From Lindgomyces ingoldianus (taxonomy: Eukaryota > Ascomycota > Dothideomycetes > Pleosporales > Lindgomycetaceae), in contig NW_022985228.1 of the NCBI RefSeq assembly GCF_010093535.1, forward strand, positions 183,284 through 247,283: DNA of 64,000 bases, in the 5' to 3' direction. Shown here one piece after another: positions 11,790 to 22,856 of the stretch (its first letter is position 1; each line of letters opens with the position of its first letter). The position numbers were made by a program, and so were the translations under genes. The notes below the pieces were generated by a model that searched no databases, was not told the origin of the DNA, and worked only from the letters and a program-made list of their open reading frames with translations.

Positions 11790-13010
11790 TTAGATAAGCA
11801 GGGGAAAGGTTATCATAGGAAACACTTAAACATTAATAGATGCTTGCTATAATAGCGACCTGTAATATCTTAAGAAGGGTATCTGCTAATTCGCGCAGGA
11901 GCGACCCATTCTATATGCGTACATTATAGGCACACATAGGGAGACAGTCTAATGCAGAGACAAGAAGGAGACAAAAACTATTACTGACTTTAGAGTCGTG
12001 ATTAGCATGTAGTTGTGCTTGTGGACTAACTTTAATGTAGTTAATACACGTTTGCTTAACCTCTAAACTATAGAGAATAGACTTAAATTCTTAGTTTTAT
12101 TAAGATTAACGTTTACTAAAATAGTGCCCTGTCTAGGGTACTTAATGCTAGGAGCTATCATAATCTTAATATTGTTAAACGTAAGGGCTATAATAGCTGC
12201 TAGCCTAGAGGCAGTAACTAAAGACAAAATAAAGAAGAGGGATATAAAGATTTAGACTAGGCCATTCAGCAGTTGCCTGTCGTTAATCTATAATGCGTAA
12301 AGGATAGCATATAAGTCCTTAACATACATAGCGTGCTTTTCGCTCTTAGATGTGTTAAGTTCTAATTTAGGAATCCACTATAACTATATTAGTAATCTGC
12401 TACGCAGAGAGAGTAGGGGGAGCGTACGTTGCAGATATTATCTAGAATGTTAGCATCTATATAGTACCTAGCGACGTCCTAGTAGGTCTAGCTAATCCTC
12501 TTCTAGTAACTTGTTATTAAGCTTTGCTTCTTAACGCGATAATGTTTCTTTTGCTAGCGTAGATAGCCTTTAAACATTTTAGGTTAGCACGTAAGTAGTA
12601 GTTCTTCTAGTAACTTCTTCGTCTTCTTTGTAATCTTTAGGCAATACCTAGCTATGATTTTATAGTTAGCAGAGTACGAGAGGCTAAGGTGCGAGTCCTA
12701 AGACAGGCTAGCTTGCCTGTTCTAGATTTTACGTTCGCTCTTCTACAGTTTTACTGTTTATAGTTTATGTCTAGATCTTGCTAGTCCCTTAAACTTGAAC
12801 TTAGCAATGTCCTTTATAATTTCCTCGCCTTCTAAGTCTAGCTCTAAGTCTAAACCTCCCTTCTAGGTGTTGTCTTTAATACCTTCTAAGGCAGCAGGTT
12901 TAAGGCTTACGTTCACTTTAGCGTTAGTATCTAGATCTAATTGTATGTACGAGGATAAACTTAAGGTGTATCCGCTCTCCTAGTCCAAGTCTAGGGTCGT
13001 GGGCTAGGTA
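11790..13010 (-). pseudogene. DUF3435 tyrosine recombinase relic (Starship captain family)
   Basis: Minus-strand frames, joined across a few RIP stops and one or two frame changes, read KKLLEELLLTCQPKMFKGYLR, then RVKKQSLITSYQKRIS, then TYQDVARYYIDANILDNICN (about 12,430-12,490), then KSEKHAMYVKDLYAILYAL, then VTASRLAAIIALTFNNIKIM (12,165-12,224), and GTILVNVNLNKTKNLS. This is the layout of fungal DUF3435 proteins: an N-terminal 'RPEDFKGYL...SSITSYWKRLS' helical part, then the recombinase domain with a T(G/A)SRPGA arginine motif and a YKD-type segment. The C-terminal HxxR and Tyr part was not found; a 223-bp element sits where it would continue. Such proteins drive Starship giant mobile elements and lie at their 5' end. 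Here the next gene downstream is the TRM1 relic. Family assignment by eye. Confidence 0.6.
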
Positions 13011-13560
13011 GATAGATGCGATGGATAGCAATTTCGCGCGGGAGTGCTATTTGCATAGGATGTAGAGATCATAGAGAAGGACGAGGACGAGGAGAAGGCG
13101 GTGGTGGTAGTGATAGCCATAGCAACAGCTAGCTCTCTACGAGCAGTTCGCGCTATAGGAGCCATTAGAGCTGTTAGTGAAGCAGCAGCGGCAGACAAGC
13201 AGGCGCTGCTAAAGACAGTGTAGAAGAGCAGGAAGAGGGATAGAGAGCAGGCAGCCGTAGTAGTGGTCGAGCAAAGCGTGGGTCTGCTATTGCTTTAAAT
13301 AGGCGCTAGCAACAAGAAGGGCCAACAACAAGCTGCGCTATATAGGCCGCCGACTAGAAAGGTAAGGCGTAAGTAAGAAAGATAAGCAAAGACGTTACAA
13401 GGGGCAGGAATAAGGCTCCTCTTAGCGTCTTGTAAGCGAGCACGTAGGCAGGGGACTTGTAAAAGCGGCAACGTGGAAGGGGTTAAGCAAGGTAGAATTG
13501 CCTCTAAAAGCGGCAGCGCAAACCTGCCTAACACAGATGCAATCCCACTGTCACATGCAT
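13011..13560. other. GC-richer uncharacterised stretch upstream of the recombinase relic
   Basis: CpG-rich sequence with alanine/serine-rich frames on both strands, none convincing. It would be the 5' flank of the DUF3435 relic. If that gene was a captain, one end of the former mobile element should lie here or just beyond. No terminal repeat was identified. Confidence 0.3.
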
Positions 13561-13599
13561 TTTATAAGTAATAAAAAAAATAGTGCTACTAAAGTTTAT

Positions 13600-13900
13600 T
13601 TAAAAATATTATAACTAACTAGTCTGTTTAAAAAAGATGATTTTACTTAACTTTATATTTTATAAACTTAAATATATTAAGTAGAGTAAGCTTTACTAAT
13701 AACTTACTTTATTTTTAGTAATACTATAAAGATAATAAAATTATTACTATTTATATACTTTTTTTTTATTACACTTTTTATAGCTACTTAATATAGATTG
13801 TTTTCCTTTTTTAAAAGAGTTATATAGACGCTAAGCTAAAAACTTTATATAGAACTAAATTACTTATTATATAGTAAGCTTATAAGTAAAGCAATACTTA
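13600..13900 (+). pseudogene. Fot1/pogo-like transposase fragment
   Basis: Near-identical at nucleotide level to 28,165-28,330 of the complete family-2 element (27,226-29,088): the segment that encoded 'NKII...' and the 'LLQPLN' region of the DDE transposase. The matching right end of a similar element lies at 40,240-40,645, beyond the big gypsy insertion, so both may once have been one transposon. Confidence 0.65.
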
Positions 13901-14107
13901 AAAATAAATACTAGCTAGCTAATTCTTAGCTTTAATTAGGTTAGTAAAATTTCTTTTTTAAAAACTTAATGTTTATATAAATTTAAGATTAGTTATTTTA
14001 GAAATTAGTTAATTATTAGCTGTAATTAAGAGAACACGTTCTAGCTGTAGCCTTTAACGCGTTTCTACTGTTGCAATAGTCTTTCTCTTCTTTACACCTT
14101 ACAGTCT
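13900..14107. other. Left piece of an unnamed repeat split by gypsy-2
   Basis: Ends ...ttacagtct at the insertion point of gypsy-2; its continuation starts agtctctagcg at 39,748. The joined sequence matches, inverted, the unit around 37,460-38,160. No coding content seen. Confidence 0.5.
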
Positions 14108-14694
14108 TGTTACAATCCTTGCTTCGGGAAGCACTCAGGTCAATGTTGTTCCTAGGGATAGGACGGAGGCTAGGGGCTGACGGTAGAGTGTACAGTCCTA
14201 CGTAACGGCTAATAGGCTAATGGAGCAGGCTAGAGTGACCAGATTGTAGTTTGTCCCTATGGCGGCAGTATAGTGGCCAGGTTAAACAGTCCTGTTAGAC
14301 AGAATTAGAGGTATATATGTTATAGATATTTAAATAGTATTATAGCTCTTTAGAAAGCTAAAACGCTACCTAGTCTATATAAAAAATAAACTAAACATTA
14401 AACACACCTTTTAAAGGTTATTTAAAGTTAGAACTATATACATATTTAACAGTGCTAAGAATAAGTTGTTTAAGTTTAGATAAGCTTACTATATAGTAAA
14501 CTTATCTAACTTACTTAGACTTGTTTTATTCCCTTAGCCTTCTTTTCAACTAGACAATGCATTCTTCTGTAAGCCTAGGCAGCTGCGCTGCCTCTACATC
14601 TTCTAGTTAGTCTGTAAACAAGCTCTGCTCTAACCTAGCTAGATTGTAGAGTACTTTAGGTAGAGTTATATTAGTCTAACTATAGACTATAACA
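14108..14694 (-). repeat. Left LTR (3' LTR) of gypsy-2
   Basis: 587 bp, starts TGTTACAATCCTTGC, ends CTATAACA. Related in reverse orientation to the end of the gypsy-1 LTR (shared 'gtgcttcccgaagcaagg' block). Confidence 0.92.
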
Positions 14695-14956
14695 CACTGC
14701 CTCCCCTCTCTAGTAGCGTTCTTACTGCTCTGCTTATACAACTGTGTTAGTAAAAGTTTATTTATAAAGGAAGTGTCTACCTACTAAAAGGCGTCTGTTA
14801 TATCTATCTTTCTTATACTAAATAGCTTATTAGAAGTGTTTATTTTACCTTTTTTATACTACTTATTATTTTAATTCTTTTTATTAGATAAGGATAAAAC
14901 TTTATAACACTTACTAATTATTAAGTTTAACTTATGTACTAACCTTATTCTTAAAT

Positions 14957-15238
14957 AGGTATGTAGAGTGTGTAAAAAAAACATAACTAGTGTAACACTT
15001 TTATTTCTAACACTATATAAAATTATTTAAAGAAGAAAAGAGAAGACCTTTTTTAATCTGCTAAGGTAATAAAAGTTTATAAGTAAAAGCTTATAAACAA
15101 ATATTTACACCTAGTAGAAAAGCTTCTTAAGAAGGCAGCAAAGATAAAAATAATGTTAGAAAAAAAGTGTTTTAAATAAGATTATATTTAAAAATTACTA
15201 AATCTATTAGAGGTTTATTGCATAAGGTATTTAAAGGG
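14957..15238 (+). pseudogene. Antisense cysteine-motif ORF relic in gypsy-2
   Basis: Reads opposite to this element's gag-pol. Legible pieces are a damaged CxxC, CNTFISNTI, NYLKKKRE, LLKKAAKIKIMLEKKCF, and KLLNLLEVYCIRYLKG. The same order is present in gypsy-1 at 8,330-8,640 on its antisense strand. The predicted protein would be short, with an N-terminal Cys cluster and a long helical C-terminal part. The family is unrecognised. Confidence 0.6.
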
Positions 15239-15986
15239 GGACCTTTTTTTCTTAAATAAAATAGCAGCTTTTAAGGCAGTAGTAGAGGGTTAATTACCTT
15301 TCTAACCTTTTTCTACTAGTACTTATCTTTAAAGGCTACTGCTATGTAATAATAACATAGCTATCTTTTTTAAAATAAGGGCCTTATTACTTAGCTAGTT
15401 CTTCTTAGAAAAGTTTAGAGGTACTTCTATACTAATTACTGTAAATTCTGCAGGTTTTTACCTAGTTTCTAGGTGTTTTTACTAGTAAGCTATTTTATTT
15501 ATTTTACTAAAAATTCTTTTTTATTTTTTTAGTTACTAATAATTTATTTTACTTTATATTTTATTTCTATTTCTTTTTATTTTTATATTAATAAGGGAAT
15601 TTCTTTAAGCACTTTTTCTAACTTCAAGATGTAGAACTATAGGTAGATTCTTATATGCAGAAAAACCTTTAGTTTATTATTGTTCTATTAAGTTTAAAAA
15701 ACTTTATAAAGTTGTATTCTTTTTTCTATAAGCTTCTTAGAGGGTTAGAGTAGTTTAAGGTTCTTTATTTTAAAGTATACATAGTCTCTAAAGTAAATTT
15801 CTAGGCTGCGTTTTTATGTCTAGTCTATGTATTATTCTATTATTTTTTAACTAGATTTAGCTTTAACTACTAACTTTTTATATATATTTTATAAGTTTAT
15901 TAGGCAGTTAATTAGTTCTAGTAGGTCTATAAGTTAATTTCTATAAAGTGTGTAGCAAAGATAGTAACTAAAATTTACTTTATATA

Positions 15987-16139
15987 TGTAAGGACGGAGC
16001 TCTGTACCACTACGCCAATACAACCAAAAAGGTGCGAGTAATCAACCAACAGTTAATTATTGCGTACAGAATAGTATATATACCCGTCGCACGTAAGCAC
16101 CATCTCGGCCTTACACGTAAGCGCCATCCCGGCCTTACA
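15987..16139 (+). mobile_element. Solo LTR of the TRIM-like family, TSD ATATA
   Basis: 153 bp, starts TGTAAGGACGG, ends CGGCCTTACA, flanked by ATATA on both sides. It is hardly RIP-mutated although it sits in ruined gypsy-2 DNA, so it is a later arrival. Its last 24 bp are tandemly duplicated (cgtaagcRccatcYcggcc), which accounts for the extra length over the 129-bp copies at 46,851 and 47,275. Confidence 0.88.
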
Positions 16140-16359
16140 ATATAAGGTTTTCTTTATTATAGTAGATTCTACTATGTTAATAGTAAGCTGTGCTATTAGA
16201 AGCTATTCTGCCTAATTATTCTAGCTATAAAATAAGTACTTTCTTAAGTATTTTTCTACTTTAGCATTTATCTATTTAGTCTAACTGTCTGTTTATAAGT
16301 AGTATACTATAGACAACTTATGTGTTACACTAAGATGCCTTATAGCTACTTTTTAAAAG

Positions 16360-16629
16360 TTGCTAGTAAATAGCTTATTTTTATTAAAGATAAGAATCTT
16401 AAAGTATTTATATACTAAAACTATGTTTTATTTAAGTTTATATGTAAATTTCTTAGCTATAATAGTTTTCTTTAATAGCTATATATATATAAATTTAGTA
16501 GTTTTATTAAAAGCTATAGTTATTATATTCTACATTCTTTCTATACTAGGTTCCTTTAACAAAGAAAGGCTAGTTATAAAGTCTATAGTAATTATTATCT
16601 ATAATTGCTTTAAATCTTTAATTAGTTAA
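16360..16629 (-). pseudogene. gypsy-2 integrase-region relic (open frame on the plus strand is spurious)
   Basis: Part of the reverse-oriented pol of gypsy-2. An 89-codon open frame on the plus strand is rich in Ile, Leu and Tyr, as expected for the complement of RIP-ruined DNA, and matches no family. Confidence 0.55.
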
Positions 16630-16671
16630 AAGTATCTATAGGTTTTATGCCTTTAGAGGTTACTTCTATTA

Positions 16672-17803
16672 ACGTACCTAACGGGTTGGCCGGCCACACG
16701 GGTTGGCCGGCTACTTTTGCTAAGCCCCCACCAAACTCTACCTATCTACATAATGCCTTAACAACAACACTAGATTAAATCTTCTAAAGAATGTTAGATA
16801 CAGCTTACTCTTTAGGCTCTTAAATAAAACTTAAAACTCTTCTTAGAACGCGCTATAGCTATCTATAATGTCTCTTACACAACACTAAGTAATTAACGCG
16901 CTAGACAGCCTTTATAAGCAGAATGCTAGCCTAAATTAAGGAATCTAACTAAGCTTAAAAAAAAAGTAGTTGTTAAGTACATACTTAAGCTTATTACACG
17001 CAGATTTCCTCTTAGGGTTACAGCTATAGCTAATATAGCTAATTTCTTACCCGCAAAGCGCAATCTAGGCTAGGTTAGCTTAAACTAGACTAGTATATAA
17101 GTTAAGCACTACCCTAAGTTTATAATAAAGTTTAATTACAAGTATAATTATAAAAAAGCGCTTTATAAGAATTTAGAGGTTATCTAGGGCTAGTTTTGCC
17201 TAGTAGCTAACATAAAAGCTAAGTATAGTATTTAGAATAAAAATAGGTATAACTTTAACAAGTTAGGCTTTATAATAGGCTAGATATTAACTAGAGTAGT
17301 TATTATAGCTTTAGAGAGACAAAGACAGCTAAAGGCAATATAGTAAAGTAATAAAAAGTAGATAATAGTTATCTAAGGCATTAACATAATAAAGTAGGCT
17401 ATAAGATTATAAAGCTTTAAGCAGCAAATAAAGCTGCTACGTAATATAAATTGCATAAAAAAAAGCAAATTTAGGTAAAAAAGACTTTAATAGTTAAAAA
17501 TAGAGCTTATTTAACTGCTCTAAAGGAGTTTAGAGCGCGTAGTAATAAGAAGAAGCTAAAGACACAAGTGCGCGCTAAAGAAAGTAAGCTAAGTTAAAGG
17601 CAATGCAGGTAGTGCAATTAGACTAGGCATAACTTGCGTATGTGTAAGCAAGTAGTAAAAGTAGACTCTAAATAATATCTTATGTTATATTACTTTATAC
17701 AGGGCTAAAGTGGGCTGTTTTGCGAGAGAATAGAGTAGTTTTAGTAGGGGCTTGGCAAAAGTGGCCGGCCAACCCGTGTGGCCGGCCAACCCGTTAGGTA
17801 CGT
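16672..17803 (+). mobile_element. Fot1/pogo-like DNA transposon, family 1, internally deleted copy (A)
   Basis: TA target duplication, then terminal inverted repeats ACGTACCTAACGGG...CCCGTTAGGTACGT. Inside each end the block GGGTTGGCCGGC occurs twice, probably the transposase-binding sites. Relic translation contains KAKYSI, YNFNKLGFIIG and VVIIALERQ, the family form being KYGI...YNFDETGFMMG...RR. Most of the DDE domain is missing: sequence jumps from the '...NAK' region to the C-terminal part. Length 1,132 bp, identical to copy D, with the same deletion. Inserted in gypsy-2. Confidence 0.88.
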
Positions 17804-17805
17804 TA

Positions 17806-19294
17806 CATGTATTATATTCTTTAAGTACTTCAATGCATAGTTGCTTAATCTTAGGTATTAGTTAAAGTATAGTTGCCCTTAGCTTCTTCTAAAGAGTGCT
17901 AATTTCTAGATGTCTAAACATTAAAAATTTATAATATTTATAAATAAAGTTTTTTTATTCTTTCTTAGTTATTATAAGTGTGTAGAATTTTTAATAGGCT
18001 TAAGTTTATTATACTCTAATCCTTTCTTTAATTTTTTTTTTAAAAAGGGTAAACTTTTTAGTTCTTTTTTTTTATCTATTAAAATAGTTAAGTTTATAGC
18101 TAAGAGTGTTAGCTTACTAGTTTTAGGCTTTAGAAACATGTTTAATAACATAATTAAACTAAGTAAGTTTTATTACTTATTATATGTGCATTAGTAAAAG
18201 CTTTTTTATTATTAAAAACATAACTAAAATTGCGTAGTCTATTATAATATTAAAGTGTTTTCTTATTCTATGCAGTTCTATTACCTAGACTTGTACTACA
18301 TTTAATATTACTTTTAATTCTTTATTAAGTATACTATAGTCTGCTTTAGCTTCTAAGAACTTTGCTAAGTAGTATACTACTAGATGCTATTTTCTGTCTT
18401 CTTATTTCTAATAAAAGGCTGCGCTGCTTGCCTTTAAGAATATATCTATATAGATTTTTATATCTAATTATAAGTTATATATTTATAGTACTAGTTTAAT
18501 AGTTTTAGCTTATTTTAATATTTAAAGGGCGTTACCTATTTATAAAGTCTAAGTAAATTTTATAACTACTTTTTCCTTAGTAGTAGTGTTAGTTAGAGGT
18601 AAAGTAATTTTTCAGTAGTCTTTAATTATTTATTTAACATACTTAGATAATTCTAGAAATCTTTTAACTTTTTTAACTATTATAAGCTTTAGCTATTCTA
18701 AGACTTTTTATATCTTAGCTAGGTTAATTTTAATTTTATTACTATTAATTATAAACTTTAGATATTTAGTTTTAGTAACATAAAATTTGCATTTAAATAG
18801 CTAGAGATAGAGTCTATATTTTTGTAGCTTGTCTAAGACTTTTTGTACCTTTTATACATAGTCTTTTAGGCTGTTTTTTATGTAAATAAAGACGTTGTCT
18901 AAGTATACTAGCATAAAGACATTAAGGTATAGGTTTAGAGCTATATTAATAATTCTTTAGAATGTTGCTAGGGCATTTATTAAGCTAAATAGTATTACTA
19001 GTAGCTTATATAGTTCTTATAAAGTCTAGAAGGCTGTTAACTATTTATCTTCTTCTTTTATCTATATTTTATTAAATTTATCTTGTATGTTAAACTTTAT
19101 AAAGTACTTAACTCTTTTTAGTTAGTTTATAATGTCTTAGATAATTAAAAAAAAACTAGTCTTAAATTATATTATTATTTAAAGTTTAGTAATTTTAGTA
19201 AACTTTAATCCTTTTTTTTTCTTCTTTATAAAAACTACTGCTAAGGCTACTAAGCTATAGCTTTTTTAAATATAGCTATATACTAATATTTAGT
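17806..19294 (-). pseudogene. Reverse transcriptase/RNase H relic of gypsy-2
   Basis: Minus-strand reading gives the RT active site YLDN (18,905-18,894) followed by VFIY, where the family has YLDD, and an RNase H part near 18,390-18,420 that matches gypsy-1 6,440-6,490. The D-to-N change is one RIP transition. Confidence 0.82.
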
Positions 19295-19296
19295 TA

Positions 19297-22278
19297 ACGT
19301 ACTTCACAGGCGAGTTGCTTACACACCTAAGTTACTTACTTTTACTAAGACTCTACTACACTATTCTTCTTACACTAATGCATTCCTAATAACACTACTT
19401 AAATGTGTTAAAAGAATATTAGATGTAGCTTATACTCTAAGCTTTTAAATAAAACATAATACTTTTTAAGCAACACACTACAGCTATCTATAAAGTCTTT
19501 TAAAAAATAATAAGTAACTAACATACTAAATAACTTTTCTAAGCTAATTATATAGCTAACTTATACAAGCTAGATAATAATAAAAAGTAAGTAATTATTT
19601 AGCATATACTTAAGCTAAATATATAAAGATTTCCCTCTTAGCTAGTAGCTGTAGCTAATATAGCTAATTTTTTACACACTAAGCATAATATAAGCTATAT
19701 TAGTATAAACTAGCTTAATATGTTTATTAAGTGTTACTTAAAGCTTAAAGTAAAGTTTAAGTATAACGTACCTAACAGGTTGGCCAGCTACACAGGTTAG
19801 CCAGCTACTTTTGCTAAGCCCCTACTAAAACTACCCTATTCTCTTGTAAAACAGCCTACTTTAGCCCTATATAAAGTAAGACAACATAAGATATTATTTA
19901 GAGTCTACTTCTACTACTTACTTACATATATGTAAGTTATGCCTAGTCTAATTACACTACTTATATTGCCTTTAACTTAGCTTACTTTTTTTAGCGCGTA
20001 CTTGCGTCTTTAGCTTTTTCCTATTACTACGCGCTTTAAACTCCTTTAGAGTAGTTAGACAAGCCTTATCTTTAACTATTAAAGTCTTTTCTACCTAAAT
20101 TTACTTTTTTTAATGTAATTTATATTATATAGCAGCCTTATTTACTACTTAAAGCTTTATAATCTTATAGCCTACCCTGTTATATTAATGCCCTAGATAA
20201 CTATTATTTACTCTTTATTACTTTACTATATTACCTTTAGCTGTCCTTATCTCTCTAAAGCTATAACAACTGCTTTAGTTAATATCTAGCCTATTATAAA
20301 GCCTAACTTATTAAAGTTATACCTGTCTTTATTTTAGATACTGTACTTAGCTTTTATGTTAGCTACTAAGCAAAACTAGCCCTAGATAACCTTTAGATCC
20401 TTATAAAGCGCTTTCTTATAATTATACTTGTAATTAAACTTTATTATAAACTTAGAGCAGTGCTTAACCTATATACTAGGCTAGTTTAAGCTAACCTAGC
20501 CTAGATTGCGCTCTACAGGTAAGGAATTAGCTATATTAGCTATAGCTGTAAGCCTAGAGAGAAATCTATGTGTAATAAGCTTAAGTATATACTTAATAAC
20601 TACCTTTTTTTTAAGCTTAGTTAAATTCCTTAATTTAGGCTAGCATTCTGCTTATAAAGGCTGTCTAGCGCGTTAATTGCTTAGTGTTATGTAAGAGACA
20701 TTATAGATAGCTGCAGCATGTTGCAAGAAGAGTTTTAAGTCTTATTTAAAAGCCTAAAAAGCAAGCTGTATCTAATGTTCTTTAGAAGATTTAATCTAGT
20801 GTTGTTGTTAAGGCATTATGTAAATAGGTAGAGTTTAGTAGGGGCTTGGCAAAAGTAGCCGGCTAACCTGTTAGGTACGTTAAGTATAACTATAAAAAAG
20901 CTTTTTATAAAAATCTTATAGTAATTTAAAGCTAGTTTAACTTTATAAAAAATATTAAAGCAAAGTATAGTATCTAAAATAATAATATATATAACTTTAA
21001 TAAAATAAAGTTTATAATAAGCTAAATATCTACTAAAGAAGTTATTATAAGTTTAAAGAGATAAAGATAGCTAAACGCAGTCTAACTAGGTAACTAGAAG
21101 TAGATAATAGCTATTTAAAGCATTAATGCTAAAAAGTAGGCTATTCTACCTTTTATTATTTTCTAGAGTAGTAACTACTTTTTAAACTAGTATAAAAAAG
21201 AAAATTTACTTTAAAATTAAGTTATTATAATCTTTAAGTGTAGCTAGACTACTAATTAGCTTAGTCTAGACTAGTTAAAGCACTTTAATGTGCATATAAA
21301 AAAGTGTACTATTTGTAGCTACTATCTGCTAGTTATTAATAGCTATAAAAGCTATAACTTACTTTATTTTTAGTAATACTATAAAAATAATAAAATTATT
21401 ACTATTTATATGCTTTTTTACTTATTATACTTTTTATAGGTACTTAATGTAAGTTGTTTTACTCCTTTAAAAAAGGTGTATAAGCGCTAAGCTAAAAACT
21501 TTATACATAACTAGATTACTTATATTATAAAGATAAAATTCCTACTATGCTTTAAAGTAGCTTATAATACTATAATTACTTTTAGTAATATTTAAAAAAG
21601 GTTTTAAAGCGCTAGATTAATTCTTTTTAACCTATAATAAGTTATAATAAGCTTTAATGTAAAGTTATGCACTTTATTACTACTACTACTTATATATAAT
21701 AAGCCTTAGTAGTTATAAACTTTAAGTAATACCTTAGAACTTAAGTTATAATTAATACTTATAAAAATAAAAATCTAAAAGCATATAAATAGTTTACTAA
21801 CTTTTATAGTTAAGGTGTTTAAAAAGGTTTTAAAAAGAGTAGTAATAATAATTTATAAGCTAGTGTTAGTATAATCAAAAATTACTAAGCTTTAAGCAGC
21901 TAATAAAGCTGCTATGTAATATAAATTATATAAAAAAAGTAGATTAAGGTAGAAAAAACTTTAATAATTTAAAAAAGCCTACCCTTAATAGCTCTAAAGA
22001 AGTTTAAAGCGCATGGTAACAAAAAAAAAGCAAAGAAGCAGGTATTAGCTAAAGTAGGTAAGCTATTCTAAAGGCGCTGCAGATAGTGTAATTAGACTAG
22101 GCATAACACGCAAATGTGTAAGTAAGAAGCAGAAGTAGTATCTAAATAATATTCTAGGCTGTACTATACTATATAGTGCTAGAGCAGGTTGTTATAGGCT
22201 ATAATAGAGTTTATTAGGGTGGGGTCTTAGCAAAAGTAAGCAACTTGGGTGTGTAAGCAACTTGCCTGTGAAGTACGT
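19297..22278 (+). mobile_element. Fot1/pogo-like DNA transposon, family 2 (B), carrying a nested family-1 copy
   Basis: TA-flanked, with inverted ends ACGTACTTCACAGGCGAG...CTTGCCTGTGAAGTACGT. Without the insert it is about 1,865 bp, the same as the complete copy at 27,226-29,088. Transposase relics are legible before and after the insert, including the 'LLVINSYKSY' region, where the family has LILDGHxSH with Asp as a DDE catalytic residue, here Asn. Inserted in gypsy-2. Confidence 0.88.
19766..20880 (-). mobile_element. Fot1-like family-1 deleted copy (C), nested in B
   Basis: 1,115 bp, reversed relative to its host. The join is clean: removing the insert and one TA restores the host sequence as seen in other family-2 copies. 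It shows the same internal deletion as A and D. Confidence 0.88.
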
Positions 22279-22280
22279 TA

Positions 22281-22715
22281 ACATATTTTTATAAGGCTTT
22301 CTTCTATGTTCTTGTTAAAGGACAGAGCTTATAAGTTTTTAGGTTAAAATCTTTTATTAGGTTTATAGCATAATTCTATAGGTAGTGTAGAGGGACTTTT
22401 TCTTAGTTCTTAGGTGTTTTAAACATGTCTTTATAATCCTTATATATAGTAGAGATAGCTTTTGTTTTTAGATTTTATAAATACTAACTTATTCTGCATC
22501 TTTATTAGCTTTAAGTTTTTTATAAAAAACTTTTTTTAGTTTTTTTTTATTACTTTTATTACTTTAGCTTTTAGCTTTTAATAAGAGAATTTCTAAAGTT
22601 TTTATTTCTTTAGATAGTAACTACTACCTTATTTTACTTATTTATAAATTATGTATAAGTTGTTATAGCATACTAACTAGATTATACGCGCATAGTTTTT
22701 AGGACTTTTTATAGT
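22281..22715 (-). pseudogene. gypsy-2 pol relic between insertions
   Basis: Matches, in reverse, gypsy-1 at about 5,440-5,570 (block 'aaaggacagagcttata'), placing it in the spacer between protease and reverse transcriptase. Confidence 0.7.
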
Positions 22716-22856
22716 TGTCGCGTATACTAAGGGCCTTAGCTAGGGCTTAGAGCCTAGGACTAGGGCTTAGAGCCTGGGACGCAGCTTAAGATCTAGAGAT
22801 ATTATGTTCTAAAGCTTAGTGTATATAAGAAGAGCCTTTAGCTCTTTTAGATAGCA
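22716..22856 (+). repeat. 5' LTR of the copia element
   Basis: 141 bp; contains a doubled 'gggcttagagcctRgga' block. The partner is at 30,679-30,819. Confidence 0.88.

Noticed and set aside
13004..13534. Two Ala/Ser- and Leu-rich minus-strand frames
   Set aside because: Low complexity, no family features, and inconsistent with the adjacent recombinase frame.
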